The notes: a model not told the origin generated them from the letters alone. Counted from the first letter of the stretch, positions 18,754 to 28,706 are shown. The stretch: DNA of 64,000 nucleotides from Oceanospirillum linum (GCF_001995095.2 NZ_MTSD02000002.1:248001-312000), one strand, 5' to 3'. Translations and numbers: made by a program.

Positions 18754-19821
18754 ATGAGCCTGACAAATACAACATCACAAAAAAAGCAGCGCTGGCAGCC
18801 CTCACCAATTACCCAGCGACGTATCAGAAGTTTCCGGCAGAACCGACGCAGCTACTGGGCTCTGATTATATTCAGCCTGTTGTTTGTACTGACCCTGTTT
18901 GCTGAAGTGGTTGCAAATGACAAGCCTCTGCTGATCCGCTATCAGGGCGAATGGTTTGTACCTGTCCTGGAGGTTTACCCTGAGACCCGTTTTGGTGGTG
19001 ACTTCACCACCGAAGCGGAATACACAGATCCCTATATTCAGGAGCTGATTGAAGAAAAAGGCTGGATACTCTGGCCACTGATCCCTTTCAGTTACGACAC
19101 CATCAATTATCAGCTGGACCAGCCAGCCCCAAGCCCGCCAACAAGTGAAAACTGGCTGGGCACCGACGACCAGGGACGTGATGTACTGGCAAGGGTTATT
19201 TATGGTTTCCGTATCTCTCTGCTATTTGCCATTACCCTGACGATTGGCAGTACCATTGTCGGCGTTTTTGTCGGTGCGATTCAGGGCTTCTTTGGTGGCA
19301 AAATTGACCTGTTTGGCCAACGTTTTATCGAGATCTGGTCAGGACTACCAACGCTGTTTATCCTGATTATTCTCTCCAGCATTGTTGAGCCCAACTTCTG
19401 GTGGCTACTGGGTATTATGCTGCTGTTTAGCTGGATGGCGCTGGTGGACGTTGTTCGGGCCGAGTTTCTACGCTGTCGTAACCTTGAATACATTATGGCC
19501 GCTAAAGCACTGGGTGTGCCCAACAGACTGATTATGTGGCGGCACATGTTGCCTAATGCCATGGTCGCCACCATGACCTTTATGCCCTTCATATTTACCG
19601 GTGGCGTAACCACTCTGACAGCTCTGGACTTTCTTGGCTTTGGCCTTCCCCCGGGCTCACCCTCTTTGGGTGAGCTGGTCGCTCAGGGCAAATCTAATCT
19701 GCACGCTCCCTGGCTAGGCATCACCGCTTTTGTGGTGCTTTCCGGCATGTTGACACTACTGGTATTTATCGGTGAAGGCGTGCGGGATGCCTTCGACCCA
19801 CGCCATACGGGAGGTCTGTAA
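18754..19821 (+). CDS. yejE: YejE-type ABC peptide importer permease
   Basis: Second permease subunit (OppC/DppC class). The 355-residue product has a cytoplasmic N-terminus, a first helix YWALIIFSLLFVLTLFAEVV, the large periplasmic YejE insertion with NDKPLLIRYQGEWFVPVLE and YPETRFGGDFTTEAEYTDPY, then GTDDQGRDVLARVIYGFRIS and the EAA loop YIMAAKALGVPNRLIMWRH. The ATG at 18754 was chosen over an upstream TTG that overlaps yejB. Its stop overlaps the yejF start (TAATG). Confidence 0.95.
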   Translation: MSLTNTTSQKKQRWQPSPITQRRIRSFRQNRRSYWALIIFSLLFVLTLFAEVVANDKPLLIRYQGEWFVPVLEVYPETRFGGDFTTEAEYTDPYIQELIEEKGWILWPLIPFSYDTINYQLDQPAPSPPTSENWLGTDDQGRDVLARVIYGFRISLLFAITLTIGSTIVGVFVGAIQGFFGGKIDLFGQRFIEIWSGLPTLFILIILSSIVEPNFWWLLGIMLLFSWMALVDVVRAEFLRCRNLEYIMAAKALGVPNRLIMWRHMLPNAMVATMTFMPFIFTGGVTTLTALDFLGFGLPPGSPSLGELVAQGKSNLHAPWLGITAFVVLSGMLTLLVFIGEGVRDAFDPRHTGGL

Positions 19822-21371
19822 TGAGTTGTTCCGAACAACAAACCGTAACATCAGACAGTGCTGAAGCCCCGTTACTTCAGGTTGAACAGCTGACATTGGC
19901 TTTTGACCCCAGGAATCCGGTTGTCGATCAGGTCTCATTTTACGTACAACGAGGTGAAACTCTTGGTATCGTCGGAGAAAGTGGCTCAGGCAAGTCCCTG
20001 TCAGCCCTGAGCGTTCCGCGCCTGCTACCCTCTGCAGCCCAGCAGCTCAATGGACAAGTCTGGTTTGACGGCGAAGATATGAGCCAACTTAATGAAAAGC
20101 AGCTGATGGCCCTGCGGGGTAACCGTATTTCAGTGATTTTTCAGGAGCCAATGTCATCCCTGAACCCCCTGCACAGTATCGGCAAGCAGATCTCAGAAGT
20201 CATCCGGCTGCACCGCCCTCTTAGCAAACATGAGCTGTTTGACGAAACCGTAAAGCGGTTGAAGGAAGTCGGTATCGAGCACCCGGAACAGCGCTATCAT
20301 GCCCTGCCGCACCAACTCTCTGGCGGACAGCGCCAACGGGTGATGATCGCCATGGCGATAGCTAACGAGCCGGATCTCCTGATTGCCGACGAACCTACAA
20401 CCGCATTGGATCAGCAGATTCAGAAGCAGATTCTGGACCTTATTCAAGCGCTACAGAAGAAGTACCAGATGGCAGTTCTTCTGATCACCCACGATCTGAA
20501 TATCGTTCGCGACTACGCAGATCGGGTGTGCGTCATGCAACAGGGCAAAGTTATTGAAACGGCCGATACCGGATCTGTTTTTTCTGATCCGAAACAGGAG
20601 TATACCCAAATGCTTCTCGCCGCTGATCCTGATGGAAAACCTGTTCCTCTGGAGCCCGATGCACAAAGCCTACTCACCGTTAAGCAACTCAATGTCTGGT
20701 ACCCAATCCGAACAGGCCTTCTGAAGCGAGTAACCGGTCACATCAAAGCAGTAACCGGTGCCGAATTTGACCTTTGCCAGGGAGAGTGTATCGGGTTTCT
20801 GGGGGCTAGTGGCTCTGGAAAAACCTCACTTGGAATGGCGATTCTCCGCCTCATAGACAGCCAGGGTGAAATCCGCTTTGATGGACAGGATCTTAATCAG
20901 CTTTCACCTGAAGCACTAAGAGAAATCAGGAAGAAAATCCAGGTCGTTCTACAGGATCCTTTTGGCAGCCTTAGCCCACGTATGGCCGTAGGTGACATTA
21001 TTGCTGAGGGATTAAAAGTACACTACCCAGCATCAGATTCAGAAATTAAAACGGCAGTCATAAACGTTATGCAAGAGGTTGGCCTTGATCCGGATACCCG
21101 GCATCGCTACCTTCACGAATTTTCAGGAGGACAACGTCAAAGGGTGGCTATCGCCCGGGCACTGATCCTTCGTCCCAAGCTGATCATTCTGGATAAACCC
21201 ACATCAGCTCTGGATAAAAGCGTACAAAAACAGGTGGTGGAACTCCTGAAATCGCTTCAGACCAGGCATCACATCAGCTATATATTGATTACTCATGATC
21301 CAGCTATCACTCAATCCATGTGCCATAAGGTGATTCATCTTGATGGGGAAAGCACTCACATACCAGCCTGA
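19821..21371 (+). CDS. yejF: YejF-type ABC importer ATPase (two ATPase domains; second domain degenerate)
   Basis: Tandem ATPase energising YejBE. Domain 1 (about 18-270) is canonical: Walker A GESGSGKS at 52-59, signature LSGGQRQRV, Walker [13 protein letters not shown]. Domain 2 (about 283-516) keeps Walker A GASGSGKT at 328-335, Q-loop, signature FSGGQRQRV and the switch His in ITHD, but the catalytic glutamate after Walker B is lysine: [13 protein letters not shown]459, codon AAA at 21195-21197. The C-terminus also stops about 20 residues earlier than E. coli YejF, and a terminator follows directly, so a frameshift is unlikely. Site 2 is probably hydrolysis-defective. Confidence 0.93.
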   Translation: MSCSEQQTVTSDSAEAPLLQVEQLTLAFDPRNPVVDQVSFYVQRGETLGIVGESGSGKSLSALSVPRLLPSAAQQLNGQVWFDGEDMSQLNEKQLMALRGNRISVIFQEPMSSLNPLHSIGKQISEVIRLHRPLSKHELFDETVKRLKEVGIEHPEQRYHALPHQLSGGQRQRVMIAMAIANEPDLLIADEPTTALDQQIQKQILDLIQALQKKYQMAVLLITHDLNIVRDYADRVCVMQQGKVIETADTGSVFSDPKQEYTQMLLAADPDGKPVPLEPDAQSLLTVKQLNVWYPIRTGLLKRVTGHIKAVTGAEFDLCQGECIGFLGASGSGKTSLGMAILRLIDSQGEIRFDGQDLNQLSPEALREIRKKIQVVLQDPFGSLSPRMAVGDIIAEGLKVHYPASDSEIKTAVINVMQEVGLDPDTRHRYLHEFSGGQRQRVAIARALILRPKLIILDKPTSALDKSVQKQVVELLKSLQTRHHISYILITHDPAITQSMCHKVIHLDGESTHIPA

Positions 21372-21377
21372 GAAACA

Positions 21378-21408
21378 AAAAAAGGAAGCCACTACGGCTT
21401 CCTTTTTT
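21378..21408. terminator. Bidirectional terminator between yejF and ppiD
   Basis: GGAAGCC (21384-21390) pairs with GGCTTCC (21396-21402) around a five-base loop, flanked by A6 and T6. It can end yejF transcripts on the plus strand and ppiD transcripts on the minus strand. Confidence 0.9.
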
Positions 21409-21473
21409 ATGTTCATCAAGGCGGAGCCAGCCTAAGCCTGACCCCGGCATTTGTCACGCTGTTATTCAGATTG

Positions 21474-23333
21474 TTACAGGTACGTCACTTCAGCTTTGCC
21501 AGTAATGGCTGCCCGAAGTTGCTGAGTCGTGTTACGGGCCTGGGACAGCTGAATAGCTTGCTGATAGAAAGCAACAATCTCTTCTGACATCTCCGGCTGC
21601 TCAATACCTGTTACCTGAACCAGATAAACAGTATCCCCTGCAACCACCTTCTCAACACGGCCTTCAGGCTGTGCAAAAGCCTGCTGAACCACTGCACGTG
21701 GGATTTCCTGTGACACGCGTGATACAGCCTCAGCAGATGTGACGGCATAATTCGAGGCTGTAGCAGCTTCAGCCAGATCTGATGCTTCAGATTTCTCGAT
21801 CAGCTCTGCGGCCACTTTTTCTACCGCGGCAACCTGCTTCTCGATCATCAGAGTCTGACGAATCTGCTCAGAGACGTCCACCAGAGGGCGAATCGAAGGT
21901 GCTTTTACATCTACCGCACGAATCACCACGGCATTGTGATCATCAAGCTCAATAAGGTCACTGTTTGAGCCTTCCTCTTTCACCAGATCAGAAAAGGCAG
22001 CGCGAACTACCGCAGGATGAGAAGCAACACCTTCGCCACCCTGAACAGAGAAAAAGTCGGTAGATTCAACGGTCAGATTCAGCTCAGAAGCAGGTTCCTG
22101 AAGATCTTGAGAAGCAAAACTTGCGTTTGCCAGCTCTTCGGTCATCAACAGATACTTATCTGCCGCTTTTTTCGCTTTCAGATCAGCCAACAAGACGGGC
22201 TGCATCTCCTCATAAGACGCCTGTTTTACAGTCTCTTTTTTGTCAAGATAAACCAGATGGGCTCCAAACTCTGTGATCACAGGTTCTGAAACACCACCCT
22301 CTTCCAGTGCAAAAAGAGCATTCTCAAAATCAGCATCAAAGCTATCGGGCTCAACAAGTCCCAACTTACCACCATCTGCGGAAGAGCCCACATCCTCAGA
22401 AAATTCTTTTGCCAGTGCAGCAAAGGATTCACCTTGCTCTACACGTGCCTTAATTTTCTCAAGCTCAGCGACAGCTTCATCTTCTGAACGACTATCAGTA
22501 TCCAGTAAAATATGGGACGCATAATAACTTGCCTGGCCCGCATTACGCTGTTGATAGCTGGCATAAGCGCTCTGCAGTGCCTCTTCCGATACCTCAGTAT
22601 CAGACATAAAATCATCCTGACTGATTCGGATATAGTTCAGTTTTACGCGCTCTGGCAGAGCAAAGGAAGACTGGTTGTTCTGATAGTAGGTTTCTATTTC
22701 CGCCTCAGAGACCGAAACGCCCTTCTGCTGGTCTGCTTTTAAAGCGATATAACGCAGATCACGGGTCTGACTGTCCAGAGCAATGACCTGACGAATATAT
22801 TTCTCAGGCATAAATTCGCTCAGGCTGACACCACCCTGTAACTGATTAATCAGTACATCTTTACGAAGCTCTTCACGGAACTGACGGGGAGCAAGTCCTA
22901 CATTTCGTAACATCACCTGAAACTGATCAGCGCTGAACTGACCATCCGGCCCCCGGAATTCAGGCGTCGCCAGAATCAAGCGGTCAATCTGTAACTCACT
23001 CACCGTCAGGCCACCCTCTTCTGCAGCCTGAAGTGCAGCTTCGCGATTCACTAGTGTCTGCAGAGCTCGCTGACGAATCAGATTTTCATTTAACTCAGAA
23101 GGGTCCGCATCCGGCCCCATTTGAGAGAGAACCTGGCGAACCTGACGCTGAGTGGAGATCTCCAGCTCATAGCGGCTGATTTTGCTGTCATTAACGGTAG
23201 CAACTTCATCGCCACCCCCGGTGAATGCACCAACAATGGCGTCAAGACCAAACATCGCAAAGGTCAAAATGATAAAACCTACGATGACTTTTACCACCCA
23301 GCTGGATGACTTGTCCCTGATGTTCTGAAGCAT
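21474..23333 (-). CDS. ppiD: Periplasmic folding chaperone PpiD (SurA/parvulin family, membrane anchored)
   Basis: Inner-membrane-anchored periplasmic chaperone near the Sec translocon. The 619-residue protein has the family N-terminus MLQNIRDKSSSWVVKVIVGF with one membrane helix, a SurA_N-like chaperone region with conserved NDSKISRYELEISTQRQ, and a parvulin-like domain around residues 265-360 (ASHILLDTDSRSEDEAVAEL, LAKEFSEDVGSSADGGKLG, FGAHLVYL). PpiD parvulin domains are usually inactive as isomerases. Length is normal. It follows hupB and tRNA-Asp, as is common in gammaproteobacteria. Confidence 0.94.
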   Translation of the reverse strand: MLQNIRDKSSSWVVKVIVGFIILTFAMFGLDAIVGAFTGGGDEVATVNDSKISRYELEISTQRQVRQVLSQMGPDADPSELNENLIRQRALQTLVNREAALQAAEEGGLTVSELQIDRLILATPEFRGPDGQFSADQFQVMLRNVGLAPRQFREELRKDVLINQLQGGVSLSEFMPEKYIRQVIALDSQTRDLRYIALKADQQKGVSVSEAEIETYYQNNQSSFALPERVKLNYIRISQDDFMSDTEVSEEALQSAYASYQQRNAGQASYYASHILLDTDSRSEDEAVAELEKIKARVEQGESFAALAKEFSEDVGSSADGGKLGLVEPDSFDADFENALFALEEGGVSEPVITEFGAHLVYLDKKETVKQASYEEMQPVLLADLKAKKAADKYLLMTEELANASFASQDLQEPASELNLTVESTDFFSVQGGEGVASHPAVVRAAFSDLVKEEGSNSDLIELDDHNAVVIRAVDVKAPSIRPLVDVSEQIRQTLMIEKQVAAVEKVAAELIEKSEASDLAEAATASNYAVTSAEAVSRVSQEIPRAVVQQAFAQPEGRVEKVVAGDTVYLVQVTGIEQPEMSEEIVAFYQQAIQLSQARNTTQQLRAAITGKAEVTYL

Positions 23334-23385
23334 TTAAATGTCTCTTGTGGGTTTTAATGTGAATTCTTAAGCTTAAATTAGCCTG

Positions 23386-23413
23386 ATTATAACTGCCTGA
23401 GCAGCAATACAAA
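23386..23413 (-). promoter_or_regulatory. Candidate ppiD promoter
   Basis: Minus strand TTTGTA (23408-23413), 16-base spacer, then a perfect TATAAT (23386-23391), about 52 bases before the ppiD ATG. The -35 match is weak, so confidence rests on the -10 box. Confidence 0.4.
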
Positions 23414-23490
23414 ATGCTGAGACAATAAATAGCCGAACAAATTCATAGGATTAAAAAGTTGCAGGCCTGATGGTTCCGTTTTCAGATAAA

Positions 23491-23520
23491 AAAAAAGCAC
23501 ATCCGAAGATGTGCTTTTTT
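23491..23520 (-). terminator. Rho-independent terminator after tRNA-Asp
   Basis: GCACATC and GATGTGC arms with a CGAA tetraloop are flanked by A and T runs. It begins six bases beyond the 3' end of tRNA-Asp on the minus strand and would end the hupB-tRNA transcript. Confidence 0.9.
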
Positions 23521-23525
23521 CGATT

Positions 23526-23602
23526 TGGCGGATCGGACGGGACTCGAACCCGCGACCCCCGGCGTGACAGGCCGGTATTCTAACCAACTGAACTACCGAT
23601 CC
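23526..23602 (-). tRNA. tRNA-Asp (GTC)
   Basis: A 77-base cloverleaf on the minus strand: acceptor GGATCGG/CCGATCC, D-arm, anticodon stem CCGGC/GCCGG around loop CTGTCAC giving anticodon GTC, T-arm GCGGGTTCGAGTCCCGT, discriminator G and encoded CCA. It starts only 24 bases after the hupB stop with no promoter in between. Confidence 0.97.
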
Positions 23603-23626
23603 AAATCTCTTAAACTAAAGTATATC

Positions 23627-23899
23627 TTAGTTTACAGCATCTTTTAAAGCTTTACCTGGCTTAAAGCTAGGAACTTTTGCTGCTTTAATCTCGATTGGAT
23701 CACCTGTTTGAGGGTTACGACCCGTACGGGCTGCACGCTCTTTTACAGAGAAAGTACCAAAGCCAACCAATACTACTGAATCACCCTTTTGCAGAGATTC
23801 AGAAACAGTTTCGATCATTGCGTCCAGTGCACGACCGGCAGCAGCTTTAGGAATATCAGCAGACGCTGCAATCGCATCAATCAGTTCAGACTTATTCAC
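23627..23899 (-). CDS. hupB: DNA-binding protein HU-beta
   Basis: Nucleoid-associated histone-like protein that bends DNA non-specifically. The 90-residue product is full length: [40 protein letters not shown] in the DNA-binding arm, and C-terminal [12 protein letters not shown]. The start codon is GTG (23899) with AAGGGG seven bases upstream. It lies downstream of lon, the standard order, and probably shares its transcript with tRNA-Asp. Confidence 0.97.
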   Translation of the reverse strand: MNKSELIDAIAASADIPKAAAGRALDAMIETVSESLQKGDSVVLVGFGTFSVKERAARTGRNPQTGDPIEIKAAKVPSFKPGKALKDAVN

Positions 23900-23982
23900 T
23901 CTTCACCCCTTAACAATACGGCCAATACGGCCAAAAACAAATGCGCAGATTATTGGTGGCTTACGCAAAAAAACAGGCGCAA

Positions 23983-24011
23983 TTTATACCAATACACCTT
24001 CGTAGCGTCAA
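23983..24011 (-). promoter_or_regulatory. Strong sigma-70 promoter for hupB
   Basis: Minus strand TTGACG (24006-24011), 17-base spacer and TATAAA (23983-23988), followed by GC-rich TTGCGCC at the expected start point. It lies immediately beyond the lon stop and would give a leader of about 75 bases. The leader contains two direct copies of GGCCGTATT. Confidence 0.75.
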
Positions 24012-24016
24012 GTAAT

Positions 24017-26440
24017 CTAATGAGTACTTGCCTGAGAACCTTTATCTTTTCCCTGTGCGGCCTCTTCCTGGACCAAAGGAGCGACAAAAGGCACTGGCTC
24101 TTCTGCCAAAGCAACCTCCAGTACCTCATCGATCCATTTCACAGGGCGAATGTCAAGCTCCCCTTTAATAGAATCAGGAACTTCTTTCAGATCCTTACGG
24201 TTCTCTTCAGGAATAACTACCGTTTTTATACCACCACGACGGGCCGCCAGCAATTTTTCTTTCAGGCCACCAATTGGCAGAACTTCACCGCGAAGTGTAA
24301 TCTCACCTGTCATCGCCACTGTACTTTTAACCGGAATTCCCGAAAGCACAGAGATCAGAGCAGTACACATACCAATACCAGCACTTGGGCCATCTTTTGG
24401 AGTGGCACCCTCTGGCACATGAACATGAATATCACATTTTTCATAAAACTGCGGGTCAATACCCCAGCCCTGAGCACGGCCACGGACAACGGTCATTGCT
24501 GCCTGGATAGACTCCTTCATCACGTCCCCCAGGGAACCGGTATGAATCGTGCGACCTTTACCCGGAACCGAAGCCGCTTCAAGGTTCAGCAGTTCACCAC
24601 CAACCTGCGTCCAGGCAAGTCCTGTAACACGACCCACCTGATTATCTTCATCAGCCAGTCCATAACTGAACTTTCGAACCCCGCAGTATTCTTCAATTTT
24701 TTCCTGAGTCAGTACAATCGGTTCACTGAAGCCTTCTGAGCCACGCTTGATAATTTCACGCACCGCTTTACGACAAACTTTAGCGATCTCACGCTCAAGA
24801 GCACGCACGCCTGCTTCACGGGTGTAATAGCGGATCAACTCAAGCAGGGCATCCTTGTCAAAAGAAAGCTCTTTTTCTGTGAGACCGTTCCGCTCAAACT
24901 GTTTTTTGACTAAATAACGCTCTGAAATTGCCAGCTTCTCATCTTCGGTATAACCCGGCAGACGGATCACCTCCATACGATCCAGCAAAGGGCCCGGAAT
25001 ATTCATCGAGTTAGAGGTACAAACAAACATCACATCGGACAGATCGTAATCCACCTCCAGATAGTGATCATTAAACTTGCTGTTTTGCTCTGGATCTAAC
25101 ACCTCTAACAGTGCCGAAGCCGGATCACCACGGTGATCCATACCCATTTTATCAATCTCATCCAACAGGAAGAGTGGGTTTTTCACGCCAACTTTAGACA
25201 TCTTCTGCAACAGCTTACCGGGCATAGAGCCGATATAAGTGCGTCGGTGACCCCGAATCTCAGACTCATCACGTACTCCACCTAACGCCATGCGCACATA
25301 TTTGCGGTTGGTGGCTTTGGCGATAGACTGCCCAAGGGAGGTCTTACCGACACCCGGAGGCCCCACTAAACAAAGTACAGGGCCTTTCAGCTTCTTAACA
25401 CGCTTCTGTACCGCCAGGTAGTCCAGAATTCGCTCTTTCACTTCTTCCAGACCATAATGGTCTGCTTCAAGAACTTCTTCTGCCTTCTCCATATCATGGG
25501 AAACTTTAGAGCGTTTCTTCCACGGCAGGCTTACCATCCAGTCAATATAACTACGCACCACAGTTGCTTCTGCAGACATAGTCGACATCATCTTCAGCTT
25601 TTTAAGCTCAGCAGATGCCTTCTCTTTTGCGTCTTTTGGCATCCCGGCTTTCTCAATCCGGTCAGCCAGCTCATCAGCTTCAGATGCCCCATTTTCCAGG
25701 TCACCCATCTCTTTCTGAATCGCTTTCATCTGTTCGTTCAGATAGTACTCACGCTGATTTTTCTCCATCTGCTGCTTAACGCGGCCACGAACGCGCTTCT
25801 CAACTTCAAGCAGATCTATCTCAGTTTCGATATAGGTCATCAGCTGCTCAATGCGATCCCGCACACTTGCAGATTCGAGCAACTTCTGTTTTTCAGCAAC
25901 ATTCAGAGAAAGGTGTGCTGACATCGTATCAACCAGCCGACTTGGGTCTGTGATGTTTTTCAGTGATGTCAGAACTTCTGCCGGAACCTTTTTACTGAGC
26001 TTGGTGTACTGTTCAAATTGATTCATCAGTACATGGCACAAGCTCTCTGACTCGCGCTCGCTTAGTGCATCCAACCCATGCAAAGAAACTTCAGCCTCAA
26101 GAAAGTCTCCAGTATCGTTAATCTGGTTAAGTTCAGCCCGGGCTTCCCCTTCAATCAATACCTTAACTGTGCCGTCAGGAAGCTTAAGCAGCTGGAGTAC
26201 TGAGGCCACTGTACCAACACGATATAGATCGCCGGAGGAAGGCTCATCAACACCCGCTTCTTTCTGTGCCGCCAGAAAGACTTTCTTACCATCAGCCATA
26301 GCGGCTTCAAGCGCCTGAATTGAGCGCTCACGCCCCACAAATAAAGGCAGAACCATCTGTGGAAAAACCACCACATCCCGCAAAGGTAAAAGCGGTAAGG
26401 TCTGCGTATCTAATACTTCGTTTGCTTGTTTCTGCTCCAT
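24017..26440 (-). CDS. lon: ATP-dependent protease Lon
   Basis: Cytoplasmic AAA+ serine protease degrading misfolded and regulatory proteins. The 807-residue protein contains the N-terminal substrate domain (LPLLPLRDVVVFPQMVLPLF), Walker A GPPGVGKTSLGQ, Walker B FLLDEIDKM and the protease domain with the Ser-Lys dyad (KDGPSAGIGM and GLKEKLLAARRGGI). The ATG at 26440, with GAGG upstream, was chosen over an in-frame TTG 36 bases earlier. It has its own heat-shock-like promoter and lies downstream of clpX. Confidence 0.97.
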   Translation of the reverse strand: MEQKQANEVLDTQTLPLLPLRDVVVFPQMVLPLFVGRERSIQALEAAMADGKKVFLAAQKEAGVDEPSSGDLYRVGTVASVLQLLKLPDGTVKVLIEGEARAELNQINDTGDFLEAEVSLHGLDALSERESESLCHVLMNQFEQYTKLSKKVPAEVLTSLKNITDPSRLVDTMSAHLSLNVAEKQKLLESASVRDRIEQLMTYIETEIDLLEVEKRVRGRVKQQMEKNQREYYLNEQMKAIQKEMGDLENGASEADELADRIEKAGMPKDAKEKASAELKKLKMMSTMSAEATVVRSYIDWMVSLPWKKRSKVSHDMEKAEEVLEADHYGLEEVKERILDYLAVQKRVKKLKGPVLCLVGPPGVGKTSLGQSIAKATNRKYVRMALGGVRDESEIRGHRRTYIGSMPGKLLQKMSKVGVKNPLFLLDEIDKMGMDHRGDPASALLEVLDPEQNSKFNDHYLEVDYDLSDVMFVCTSNSMNIPGPLLDRMEVIRLPGYTEDEKLAISERYLVKKQFERNGLTEKELSFDKDALLELIRYYTREAGVRALEREIAKVCRKAVREIIKRGSEGFSEPIVLTQEKIEEYCGVRKFSYGLADEDNQVGRVTGLAWTQVGGELLNLEAASVPGKGRTIHTGSLGDVMKESIQAAMTVVRGRAQGWGIDPQFYEKCDIHVHVPEGATPKDGPSAGIGMCTALISVLSGIPVKSTVAMTGEITLRGEVLPIGGLKEKLLAARRGGIKTVVIPEENRKDLKEVPDSIKGELDIRPVKWIDEVLEVALAEEPVPFVAPLVQEEAAQGKDKGSQASTH

Positions 26441-26504
26441 AGCAGAACCACCTCTAAACCGGAACGTACCGGCCAATCCAATACGTTAAAAACTTATCTT
26501 TTGC

Positions 26505-26532
26505 AGATGGGGCCGTAAATAAATAATACAAC
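26505..26532 (-). promoter_or_regulatory. Candidate sigma-32 (heat shock) promoter of lon
   Basis: Minus strand GTTGTAT (26526-26532), 13-base spacer and CCCCATCT (26505-26512). The -10 box fits the RpoH consensus CCCCATnT exactly and the -35 box keeps the TTG core of CTTGAAA. The start point would give a leader of about 58 bases. lon is a known RpoH target in related bacteria; assignment here is by motif. Confidence 0.6.
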
Positions 26533-26620
26533 CCTTTGATCTGACTTAGAAAATAATGCGCAGCTTCACTCTAATACGACAGCAACTATTTGCCCTACGC
26601 AAGCTGAGCGATATGAAATC

Positions 26621-26648
26621 AAAAAAAAAGGGCCCAGAGGGCCCCTTT
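26621..26648 (-). terminator. Rho-independent terminator after clpX
   Basis: Minus strand stem of AAAGGG and CCC paired with GGG and CCCTTT (one bulged G) around a TCT loop, followed by nine T. It begins about 12 bases after the clpX stop and isolates clpPX from lon. Confidence 0.85.
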
Positions 26649-26660
26649 AGAGTACTGAAT

Positions 26661-27944
26661 TTAGCCCTTATCACCAGAAGCCAGATCAGTATCATCATTG
26701 CTGTAAATCAGCAGAGGTTCTGATTCACCGTTAATGACATTATCATCAACAACAACTTTGCTGACCCCTTGCGCAGAAGGGATATCATACATGGTCGGCA
26801 GAAGCACAGACTCCAGAATAGAACGCAGGCCTCGGGCCCCTGTTTTACGCTCCATCGCTTTCTGAGCCACAGCTTTAAGAGCTTCACTACGAAACTCCAG
26901 CTCAACATCTTCCATTTCGAATAGTTTAGCATACTGCTTGGTCAGTGCATTCTTAGGTTCACTCAGAATTTTGACCAGTGCTTCTTCGTCCAGTTCCTGC
27001 AACGTTGCAACAACAGGCAGACGCCCCACAAACTCGGGGATTAAACCAAAACGAACAAGATCTTCCGGCTCAACATCCTGCAGCATAGCACCAACAGACT
27101 TATCAATTTCTTTGCTTTGTACCTCAGCTGAGAAACCGATACCTCCTTTGGATGAACGCTCCTGGATTACTTTTTCAAGTCCGGCAAAAGCACCACCACA
27201 GATGAACAGAATATTTGAGGTATCAACCTGCAAAAACTCCTGCTGCGGATGCTTGCGACCACCTTGAGGCGGCACAGAAGCAACCGTGCCTTCAATCAGC
27301 TTCAGCAATGCCTGCTGAACACCCTCACCGGAAACATCACGGGTGATCGACGGGTTATCGGATTTACGGGAGATCTTATCGATCTCATCGATATAAACGA
27401 TACCTCGCTGGGCTTTCTCTACGTCGTAATCGCACTTCTGGAGCAATTTCTGAATAATGTTCTCAACATCTTCACCGACATAGCCAGCCTCAGTGAGTGT
27501 CGTAGCATCAGCAATGGTAAAAGGAACATTTAACTGGCGTGCCAGAGTCTCTGCCAGCAAGGTTTTACCACTACCGGTAGGCCCGATCAGCAGAATATTA
27601 CTTTTGCCAAGCTCAACATCACTCTTAGCCCGACCACCGTGACGCAGGCGCTTATAATGATTATAAACAGCAACAGACAGCGTCATCTTAGCTTTTGGCT
27701 GTCCAATAACATAATCATCGAGAGTTGAGCGAATCTCTTGCGGTACAGGAAGGCGCTCAGATTCAGTCTCTGGGGTGTCTTCCGCGATCTCTTCGCGAAT
27801 AATATCATTGCACAGGTCAACGCATTCATCGCAGATATAAACAGAAGGGCCGGCAATCAGCTTGCGAACTTCATTCTGATTTTTTCCGCAGAATGAGCAG
27901 TACAACAGCTTGCCGCCATCATTACCGGAATCATTTTGGCCCAT
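26661..27944 (-). CDS. clpX: ATP-dependent Clp protease ATP-binding subunit ClpX
   Basis: AAA+ unfoldase that feeds tagged substrates to ClpP. The 427-residue protein has the N-terminal zinc domain ([11 protein letters not shown] and ICDECVDLC), Walker [13 protein letters not shown], pore loop GYVGEDVEN, Walker [11 protein letters not shown], the ClpP-docking IGF-type loop (GGIGFSAEV) and sensor 2 [12 protein letters not shown] lies before the ATG. It is 65 bases downstream of clpP and should be co-transcribed with it. Confidence 0.98.
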   Translation of the reverse strand: MGQNDSGNDGGKLLYCSFCGKNQNEVRKLIAGPSVYICDECVDLCNDIIREEIAEDTPETESERLPVPQEIRSTLDDYVIGQPKAKMTLSVAVYNHYKRLRHGGRAKSDVELGKSNILLIGPTGSGKTLLAETLARQLNVPFTIADATTLTEAGYVGEDVENIIQKLLQKCDYDVEKAQRGIVYIDEIDKISRKSDNPSITRDVSGEGVQQALLKLIEGTVASVPPQGGRKHPQQEFLQVDTSNILFICGGAFAGLEKVIQERSSKGGIGFSAEVQSKEIDKSVGAMLQDVEPEDLVRFGLIPEFVGRLPVVATLQELDEEALVKILSEPKNALTKQYAKLFEMEDVELEFRSEALKAVAQKAMERKTGARGLRSILESVLLPTMYDIPSAQGVSKVVVDDNVINGESEPLLIYSNDDTDLASGDKG

Positions 27945-28009
27945 TCGTTACCTCGGTTTACTTAATCATGGCAACCCTCGGGCCACCACTAAAATTCAAC
28001 AGTGCTTAA

Positions 28010-28627
28010 TCAGCCCTGCGCTCGCTGATCCAGAACTTTATCGATCAGCCCATATTCTACTGCCGTCTCACCATCCATAAAGTTATCACGGTCAGTATCT
28101 TTAGCGATCTCATCGATCGGCTTGCCCGTGTGATGGGAAAGGACTTTATTCAGTTTCTCGCGAATTGTCAGAATTTCACGAGTATGAATTTCAATATCTG
28201 TTGCCTGTCCCTGAAAGCCGCCCAGCGGCTGATGAATCATCATTCGGGAGTGAGGCAGACAATAACGCTTACCTTCCGCGCCACCGGCTAGCAGAAGAGC
28301 GCCCATGCTGGCAGCCTGGCCGATGCACATAGTACTGACATCCGGCTTGATAAACTGCATGGTGTCATAAATAGACATACCAGCCGTCACAGATCCACCT
28401 GGGGAGTTGATATACAGATGAATGTCTTTATCCGGATTTTCTGACTCTAAAAACAGCAATTGAGCGACGACTAAATTGGCCATGTGATCTTCAACAGGGC
28501 CCACAAGAAAAATAACACGCTCTTTTAAAAGACGTGAATAGATATCGTATGCACGTTCGCCCCGTGATGATTGCTCAACAACCATTGGCACCAGGCCAGA
28601 ATTCATAATCTCGTGCGGATTGCTCAT
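28010..28627 (-). CDS. clpP: ATP-dependent Clp protease proteolytic subunit ClpP
   Basis: Tetradecameric serine protease partner of ClpX. The catalytic Ser is in [14 protein letters not shown], His in [13 protein letters not shown] and Asp in the C-terminal part; [19 protein letters not shown] forms the oxyanion strand. About 205 residues from the ATG at 28627, which has AAGGG nine bases upstream; an ATG two codons earlier is also possible but sits only three bases from that site. A short N-terminal propeptide is expected. Confidence 0.96.
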   Translation of the reverse strand: MSNPHEIMNSGLVPMVVEQSSRGERAYDIYSRLLKERVIFLVGPVEDHMANLVVAQLLFLESENPDKDIHLYINSPGGSVTAGMSIYDTMQFIKPDVSTMCIGQAASMGALLLAGGAEGKRYCLPHSRMMIHQPLGGFQGQATDIEIHTREILTIREKLNKVLSHHTGKPIDEIAKDTDRDNFMDGETAVEYGLIDKVLDQRAQG

Positions 28628-28661
28628 ATGCATATACCCTTCGTAAAAATGCCTGACCCCC

Positions 28662-28691
28662 ATAATAGAGGCCAGGCTATGAAGTCGTCAA
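28662..28691 (-). promoter_or_regulatory. Candidate clpP promoter
   Basis: Minus strand TTGACG (28686-28691), 18-base spacer and TATTAT (28662-28667) in the short gap between tig and clpP. This would allow clpPX expression independent of tig. Confidence 0.55.
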
Positions 28692-28706
28692 AACGATCTT
28701 TGCGGA

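Noticed and set aside
23789-24739. A 316-codon plus-strand frame over hupB and the 3' end of lon
   Set aside because: Fully overlaps two certain genes and a strong promoter; composition is that of an antisense shadow.
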